A stretch of DNA of 7,496 nucleotides, from assembly GCA_029210865.1 (NCBI GenBank), contig JARGGE010000127.1:1-7496 (forward strand), given 5' to 3'. The DNA comes from Trueperaceae bacterium. Lineage in GTDB: Bacteria > Deinococcota > Deinococci > Deinococcales > Trueperaceae. The position numbers and the translations under genes are program-made. Below, in pieces: positions 1 to 5,368 of the stretch; the first letter of the stretch is position 1, and the number at the start of each line of letters is the position of its first letter. The notes beneath the pieces were generated by a model. That model was not told the origin of the DNA. It made no database searches and saw nothing but the letters and a program-made list of their open reading frames with translations.

Positions 1-36
1 CGGCATGTCTGGAATCTTCCCAGACCATCTATGCCG
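1..36. repeat. Interrupted inverted repeat (12-bp stem with one bulge)
   Basis: The outer arms cggcat (1-6) and atgccg (31-36) are perfect complements. The inner arms gtctgg (7-12) and ccagac (20-25) are also perfect complements around a 7-nt loop. Five unpaired bases (26-30) separate the inner and outer right arms. No T-tract follows on either strand, so an intrinsic terminator is not supported. By hand count 20 of 36 bases are G or C, lower than the neighbouring gene. It could be a regulatory hairpin inside a mobile element, a binding site or chance. The pairing is directly visible; the function is unknown. Confidence 0.6.
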
Positions 37-104
37 AGGTGCAGGGCACGCCGCTGGAAGGTGCAGCGCGCAGCGTGATGGCCTACTTTGGCGTGGCACA
101 GTCC
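1..104. other. Gene-free flank, possible insertion-sequence end or rearrangement junction
   Basis: This segment follows the stop of the large gene and contains no convincing gene. On the plus strand it has tggcctactttggcg then tggcaca, ending near base 100. Read on the minus strand this begins TGTGCC and includes CGCCAAAGTAGGCCA, which resembles from memory the terminal repeats of some IS21-family elements that start with TG. Its composition is less GC-rich than the neighbouring gene. A plus-strand frame is open through it but continues antisense through the large gene, so I do not call it coding. The second IS end and a target duplication, if present, would lie outside the window. The mobile-element identity is a weak inference. 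Confidence 0.3.
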
Positions 105-3100
105 CTAATCGCACCCGGGGCCGCCGTTCCCCCCGAGGTCGCCGACCTGGTTGTAGCACTTCACCTCGACCAGCCGGCACGTGATGGTCCGGGCCTTGGC
201 GTCGAGGTCGAAGAGCGCCAGATCGGTGCGCTTGAAGCTGACCTCGTCGCCCAGTTCGTCGGCGCTCTTCTTCAGCACCCGGTAGAGCTCGAGGTGGGCG
301 TCGAGGGGCACTACGACCTGGTTCGTGAAGACGCCCTGGTGCTCGAGGTACATGCGCGAGAGCGCGAGGCCGAGGGCCTCTGCGCGCTGCGTCGGCGACG
401 AGATGAGCTTCAGTGCCAGGCGGCCGGACAGCGAGCGCAGCTGGTCGAGGATGGCGACGGAGTGACGCCCCTCCGCCTTGAGCCGGTACTGCTCGAGGAC
501 GGGTCGCAGCATCGCCTCGAGCTCCGCGACAGACCGCGAGGTGATGGTCAGGCGGTGGCCGAGCGACGCGATGTCCGGCGAGTGGTCGATGAGGTAGTCA
601 GGCCGGCCCTTGAGACCGCCGTGGTCGAAGAACTCGATGCCCATGTTGCGGTCGAGGGTGAAGACCCAGTCGCTGACCTCGTGGACCTGGTGCAGGATCG
701 CGCGGTCCTCGGTGTCGAGGGCGAGCTTGATCACCGGCCGCATGTTGAGCCCGGTCTCCCCGGTCGAGACTGTGGCAGTCGCGCTGGAGAGCAGCGACGG
801 CAACACCGAGAGCAAGTCGGTCAGCTCTTCGGCGTCGTCGAGCGGCAGCGCGAAGCCATGCCGCGGCTGGCGAGACCAGGCGACGGTCGCATCGTCCTCC
901 CGGTAGTCGACCTGGAAGTCCTGGACGAGGCCGTGAATCGACGCCGCGGACTCCTTGAGTGAGGCCCGGGCCGCGCCCACCTCCTCGGCCGGGAAGAGCT
1001 CGAAGAGCATCGAGAGATGCGCCGCGTGCTGCTCCGGAGCCTTTCGGAACTCCGATGTGGGCCGGACCGCCAGCGCGAGCTTCGGTCGGAGATGGCTTTC
1101 GGTCGGAGTCGTAAACGCGTCGGCCTCGCGCGCGGTCACGCCCGTCGTCGGCGACAGGAGGTCGCCGAGGGCCTCGCCCACTCCTGGTGCATCGGCGTCC
1201 GGGACGAAGATCCGGATGTCGTAGCGGATGCCGGCGAAGGCGCGCTCCTTCTGGAGCTGCAGCAACATGTCGGCGAGCACCGCCGCACGCCCGGCGTTGA
1301 ACGCATTGATGACGATGGACCGGACATAGGGGTGCTGGACGAGGTATCGCTGGATGCGCGACGCCAGGTACGCCCCGTCGATGGTCGAGCCGCCGATGGC
1401 CGGCTCCGGAAGCCCGAGCGCGGTGCACACGTCGCCGACCAGACTGCGCGGGTCTTCCTCGTGCGAAGGCGCGTACAGGGTCCAGAACGGGTGCAGGTTG
1501 TCGACCGCCGTAAGCAGCCGCCCGCTCGTCGTCGGGAGCACCGGCGGGAAGCTCACTGGCGCGAGGAAGCGCAGGAGTGCATCCCGGGTCGGGACCGCGA
1601 ACTCCTTCGGGGCGTTCTTTGCAGCACCGAGCCACTGCTCCGCGAGCTCGGCCCATGCGGCGAGCCAGAGTGCGCGCAGTGGATGTGTCGGCGCGACGAG
1701 GGCTGCTTCCCGGCGACGTCCCCGGTGGTCGCGAATGGCCAGCGTCACGGTGTCGACGGCCAGCACCTTGCGGAGGTCGGACAACGCCCGCTTGCCGGCC
1801 TCGCCCCCCGCCTCGGCCTGATGAAGCAGGGCCTGAACGAGCTCCTGGTAGGCGGTCGCGTAGTTGACGATCAGCGGCCGGTGCGAGCGAAGGTCGGCTC
1901 CCTGGGTGACCAGTTCCTTCGTGCCGGCACGGATCGCCTCGAAGTAGGCCCCACGGGCGGCCAGGAAGCGCGCCGTGGCCTCGCCGTCGGGCCAGCGTGC
2001 GGAGTCGCCCGTGGCCTGCCCGGTCGTGCCGAGCGACACGGGGATGCGCCACGAGATGGGGCCGTCTGCGACCGCGAGGATCTTCTGCTCGAGCACCTTC
2101 AGCGGTCGGCTGACGGGCACGTTCATGGTGCCGTCGCGGCCGAACTTCACCTCGAGCATTTCGCTGCCGGTAGCGCGGCCGCGGGTCTTACGCTCGGCCC
2201 ACTCGACCGAGCTCACGCCGATGGCGTCTGGGTCGCGCTCGTCGATGAGCGCAGTGAACTTGAGCCGGGTACGCGCATGGATGAGGCTCTCCTCGCGCTG
2301 CACGGCGCGCTGGGGCGGATCGACCTCCATCTCGCCGTCGGGCAGGACGTAGAAGAGATCGCTCTCGTTGGGACGCGGGACGAAGTCTTCCTCGTCGGCC
2401 GCCCAGGGCACGGGGTTGCCCGCGTCGTCGACGAGCGGGATCAGGTCGCCCTCCTCGGTGAGGGGCAGCACACGGATGAAGTGCCAGCCTTCTTCCCAGT
2501 CGAGCTTGTTCAGCTTGGTGAAGCTGACGTTGGCCTGCGAGCGGTTGGAGGTCCACGCGGACTTCTTCCGCACCAGCCCGACCGGTCCGTGTTCCTTCGA
2601 GATGACCTGGATGGTGAACTTCGAGAGCCCCTGCACCTTGCCGGGCAGCGGATCGACGCGGAAGGTGACGTTGAACTTGCGCACGCCGGCCTCCCCGAGG
2701 GGAAGCACCGTCTGGCCGATCAGCTGGCTGAGTCGCTCGTCGGTCTCGTCTTCCTCGACGACCGGCAGAGTGGTAGCGACCTCGCCGATGAAGATGGCAT
2801 CCGGCTCCTCGCCGCCGTCCTCGAACTCCCACTTGTTGAAGGCGAGGCCCCAGTAGTTGCGGTCGAGCACGATGCGCCGGGTCCACGTGCGGGGTTCCTC
2901 GAGCCCCGCCTCGGCCGCGAAGTTGCCGAGCTGCACACGGAAGCCTCGGTTCGTCAGGCCCAGGTCGAGCACGCGGCCACGCTCAGACTTCGGCGACCAC
3001 GTCAGCTTCTCCACACACTCGCGGTTGCGGCTCACCCGGGCCGGGGCCTTCTCGGGCTGCGCCAGCAGCTCGAAGTCGGGCACCAGGGCCAGCTCGTAGA

Positions 3101-3680
3101 GCGCGGCGCCGACGGCCTCGAGGTCGTTGCCGTTAACCTTGGCGGTCAGCAGGTACCGAACGACGGACACCGGGTCGGCGAAGGTCCAGGGCTTCTCGCT
3201 GTCGGTGAGTCGACGCAGCGCCTCGGTCACCGCGCCACGGACACCGCTCGGCAGGTCCTTGAGCAGTTTCGCCCGCAGCTCGCCGTACACGTCCCCGAGC
3301 TGCACGTCCTCGAAGGTAGCGACCCCGAAGGAGTCCTCGGCCGCCGCGCGGATGTCGTTGGGGATGAAGACGAGCAGCGGGTTGCGCTGGGTCCCGTCTG
3401 CCAGGGGGTTGCGCAGCTCGACGAGCTTGGTGCTCGAGACGGTGAGCTCGGGCGGCGTCCGGGTGGTGGGCCCGTTGCCGAGGATGACGACCTCGGACTC
3501 GGGCACCTCCGCGCGCAGGCGACCACAGAGGCGGGCCATCAGGTCGGCGTCGAGGTCGGTGACGCGCATGCAGTGTCCTGGCGCGCGCGACTTGAGAAGC
3601 TCGACGAGCTTGGGAAGAAGAACTCGCTCCAGCTCGGCGGCCAGATCGTAGGGCTGAATCTCTCGAAGTCCCTGGGTCAT
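105..3680 (-). CDS. mad8: Large nuclease-type defence protein, MAD8/DptH-like, truncated after its PD-(D/E)xK motif
   Basis: The ATG at 3680 overlaps the upstream stop (ATGA) and has GGAGG six nt before it. The frame runs 1191 residues to a TAG at 105-107. The N-terminus has LVELRNP and LLVFIPNDIRAAAEDSFGV (residues 86-120), reminiscent of the DptH-type N-terminal domain. A long middle region of alternating strands and helices includes PTHPLRALWLAAW (664-676). Near the end, RTDLALFDLD followed by VEVKCYN gives Asp1153, Glu1172 and Lys1174 with D-x18-E-x-K spacing, a PD-(D/E)xK nuclease signature (bases 159-230). From memory, DptH and MAD8 proteins are well over 1500 residues, with a HerA/FtsK-like ATPase after this nuclease segment. 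No Walker A motif is visible in these 1191 residues. The last nine residues, GGNGGPGCD, look unlike the rest. The protein is therefore probably 3'-truncated by an insertion, rearrangement or assembly join and likely non-functional as an effector. Alternatives are a genuinely short variant or a split ATPase gene beyond the window. Confidence 0.75.
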   Translation of the reverse strand: MTQGLREIQPYDLAAELERVLLPKLVELLKSRAPGHCMRVTDLDADLMARLCGRLRAEVPESEVVILGNGPTTRTPPELTVSSTKLVELRNPLADGTQRNPLLVFIPNDIRAAAEDSFGVATFEDVQLGDVYGELRAKLLKDLPSGVRGAVTEALRRLTDSEKPWTFADPVSVVRYLLTAKVNGNDLEAVGAALYELALVPDFELLAQPEKAPARVSRNRECVEKLTWSPKSERGRVLDLGLTNRGFRVQLGNFAAEAGLEEPRTWTRRIVLDRNYWGLAFNKWEFEDGGEEPDAIFIGEVATTLPVVEEDETDERLSQLIGQTVLPLGEAGVRKFNVTFRVDPLPGKVQGLSKFTIQVISKEHGPVGLVRKKSAWTSNRSQANVSFTKLNKLDWEEGWHFIRVLPLTEEGDLIPLVDDAGNPVPWAADEEDFVPRPNESDLFYVLPDGEMEVDPPQRAVQREESLIHARTRLKFTALIDERDPDAIGVSSVEWAERKTRGRATGSEMLEVKFGRDGTMNVPVSRPLKVLEQKILAVADGPISWRIPVSLGTTGQATGDSARWPDGEATARFLAARGAYFEAIRAGTKELVTQGADLRSHRPLIVNYATAYQELVQALLHQAEAGGEAGKRALSDLRKVLAVDTVTLAIRDHRGRRREAALVAPTHPLRALWLAAWAELAEQWLGAAKNAPKEFAVPTRDALLRFLAPVSFPPVLPTTSGRLLTAVDNLHPFWTLYAPSHEEDPRSLVGDVCTALGLPEPAIGGSTIDGAYLASRIQRYLVQHPYVRSIVINAFNAGRAAVLADMLLQLQKERAFAGIRYDIRIFVPDADAPGVGEALGDLLSPTTGVTAREADAFTTPTESHLRPKLALAVRPTSEFRKAPEQHAAHLSMLFELFPAEEVGAARASLKESAASIHGLVQDFQVDYREDDATVAWSRQPRHGFALPLDDAEELTDLLSVLPSLLSSATATVSTGETGLNMRPVIKLALDTEDRAILHQVHEVSDWVFTLDRNMGIEFFDHGGLKGRPDYLIDHSPDIASLGHRLTITSRSVAELEAMLRPVLEQYRLKAEGRHSVAILDQLRSLSGRLALKLISSPTQRAEALGLALSRMYLEHQGVFTNQVVVPLDAHLELYRVLKKSADELGDEVSFKRTDLALFDLDAKARTITCRLVEVKCYNQVGDLGGNGGPGCD

Positions 3681-5368
3681 GCCTGGCCTCCATCCGCCGA
3701 GGCGCCTGGCACAGCACCGTCGAAGTCGATCCGGTAGCGAGGCGTCACGGTCTGCGTGACGTAGGCGTCGGAGAGGTCCTGGTAGAAGCCGACTTCGCGA
3801 AGCCTGGACGTGAACGCCTCGAGGTTCTCGCGGAGCGCACGCCGGTCGGCGATCGACGGCGCCTGGAAACCATCGCCGCGCGGGAGCCGGTCGATGTAGA
3901 GCCCGTAGCGCTCACGCAGGAAGGTCAGCAGCTCGTCGATGCGTAGCTCGCCGGTGTGGTAGCCAAGCGCACCGCCGGGTCGGAGCACGGCGATCTGGAG
4001 CAACACCTCGAGCAGCCGGCTGTCGAGCACGAATCGCCGAGGCGCGTTCTTGATGCGGGGTTGCGCGACCAGGGAGCCAGGCCGGTTCTTCATCAACAGC
4101 GAGTCGATGCACTCGGTGATGTACTGCCGGTGGAACCGGCCGCGCAGGGCCACGAGCATCTCGAGGTAGGTGTCGAACTCGCCCAGGCCCATCTCGGTGA
4201 CCGCCTTGATCTCCGGGTCCAGGTCGGCGTCCTTGGCGCCGCTCGAGTCCTGGATGAGCCCGTACACGCGCTGACCGAAGAACTTCTCGCGCTCGGCCTT
4301 GTGCATCGGCTCGAGCAGCTGAAGAACGTCGCCGACGGCGAAGTCGCCGTGGGCTGGCTTGGTCAGCTTCCCGCGGCGCACGAGATCAGCCGCGAACTCG
4401 TCGAGCTTCTTGGTGGCAAAGTAGGCCTTCACGAAGGACGGGATGCGCCGGTAGTGGACGTCGGCGCTGCGCTCGGCGAGCGCGGCCATGTCGGTGCCCG
4501 GTTGCCCGGCCACGTCGAGCACGAGGCCGACGCGATGGGGGCAGTCGCCGTGCGGGTCGTCCGGGCTCTTCGGGTTCATCGGGCACGCGCCGCACGTCGG
4601 GTCCGCGCCCTTGCGCTTGACGAGCGCCGGCAGAAGCTTGAAGAGCCGCAGGTGGTAGAGCGCCAGATGGAAGGCGAGCAGGACCTTCAGGTAGTCGACC
4701 ATCACCGACCGCGGGATGAAGCGCTGGTAGAAGAGCAGCCGCATCACGTCTTCCGCGAGGAGGTCCGCTGCACCGACGCAGAGCGGCGGGTAGCTGTCCC
4801 TTCCGCTGCGGGTGTCGGCGGCGTCATCGACCTGGTCGAGCAGGCGCAGGAGGGCCTGCGTCTCGACGTCGAGGGTGGCGCTGTCGCTCGACCGGCCGGT
4901 GACCTTGTCGTGGCCCTGGAAGAAGAAATGGTCGAGGTGTTCGAGGGCCTTCTGCCCCTGTCCGCTGCGGGCACCATAGAGCAGCTCGTAGAGGTGCTGG
5001 GCAGCACCGTAGTCGCGCGAGTGCTTCGGGTTGCGGAAGCGGTAGGTGAACCCGTGGAGCGGCCGCGGCGCGGCGATGGCCTGGTTCGGCTTGCCGCGGT
5101 TCACGACGTCCATGAGGTGGGTCTCGATCCACCGCGCCAGGATCTCCTGGTGCGAGGCGAAGCCCGTAAACCACTCTGGGTGCTCGAGGAACTCCTCGAC
5201 GAAGGCCTCCGTGGTCAGCTGAGCCTTGCGCCGCAGCCGGCTGGGGAAGCCGTTATGGGCGAGGCGCGCGAAGAAGGCCGTGAGCACACGGTCCATCTCG
5301 AGCTGCTTGAAGTCGAGGTAGCTGATCTTGGGGAGGCGGAACTCCCGGTCTCGTTTCGACAACGCCAT
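3677..5368 (-). CDS. mad7: Defence-operon middle protein with CxxC/CxH cluster, MAD7-like (DptG-like position)
   Basis: This complete 563-residue protein has an ATG start fixed by a TGATG overlap with the upstream stop and by GGAGG seven nt before it. There is no signal peptide, clear membrane segment or P-loop. The N-terminal half is rich in aromatic and basic residues and predicted helical (YLDFKQLEMDRVL, residues 17-29; LLFYQRFIPRSVMVDYLKVL, 211-230). A putative metal site, CGAC-x13-CPH, uses Cys259, Cys262, Cys276 and His278. The C-terminus (about 446-548) carries RIDELLTFLRERYGLYID and ends in TVTPRYRIDF; it could be a winged-helix-like DNA-binding fold, which I cannot confirm. I recognise no enzymatic motif. 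Lying between a kinase/ATPase gene and a giant nuclease-type gene, it matches MAD7, or DptG in Dpt modules. A structural or DNA-contacting role is inference. The ORF is firm; the family name rests on synteny and length. Confidence 0.8.
   Translation of the reverse strand: MALSKRDREFRLPKISYLDFKQLEMDRVLTAFFARLAHNGFPSRLRRKAQLTTEAFVEEFLEHPEWFTGFASHQEILARWIETHLMDVVNRGKPNQAIAAPRPLHGFTYRFRNPKHSRDYGAAQHLYELLYGARSGQGQKALEHLDHFFFQGHDKVTGRSSDSATLDVETQALLRLLDQVDDAADTRSGRDSYPPLCVGAADLLAEDVMRLLFYQRFIPRSVMVDYLKVLLAFHLALYHLRLFKLLPALVKRKGADPTCGACPMNPKSPDDPHGDCPHRVGLVLDVAGQPGTDMAALAERSADVHYRRIPSFVKAYFATKKLDEFAADLVRRGKLTKPAHGDFAVGDVLQLLEPMHKAEREKFFGQRVYGLIQDSSGAKDADLDPEIKAVTEMGLGEFDTYLEMLVALRGRFHRQYITECIDSLLMKNRPGSLVAQPRIKNAPRRFVLDSRLLEVLLQIAVLRPGGALGYHTGELRIDELLTFLRERYGLYIDRLPRGDGFQAPSIADRRALRENLEAFTSRLREVGFYQDLSDAYVTQTVTPRYRIDFDGAVPGASADGGQA
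3687..3691 (-). promoter_or_regulatory. Shine-Dalgarno site for the large nuclease-type gene
   Basis: On the minus strand GGAGG is followed by six bases and then the ATG at 3680. It sits inside the 3' end of the middle gene. Together with the ATGA four-base overlap it decides the start of the large protein and supports one polycistronic mRNA. Confidence 0.85.

Noticed and set aside
39..962. Plus-strand open frame running from the left flank through the 3' end of the large gene
   Set aside because: Most of it is antisense to the nuclease-type coding region. Its first 25 or so codons look slightly more protein-like, but I recognise no family.
1785..1811. AGGEAGKRA in the large protein as a possible P-loop
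   Set aside because: The spacing does not match GxxxxGK[ST], Lys is followed by Arg, and no hydrophobic strand precedes it.
2145..2153. EVK in MLEVKFG as a second nuclease site in the large protein
   Set aside because: No suitably spaced upstream Asp in a matching strand context. It looks like an ordinary beta strand.
1017..3737. Very long plus-strand open frame (906 codons) opposite the large gene
   Set aside because: It is Arg/Gly/Leu/Val-rich without any recognisable domain. It is antisense to a frame with clear motifs, coupled overlap and a Shine-Dalgarno site, which is a common by-product of high-GC coding DNA.
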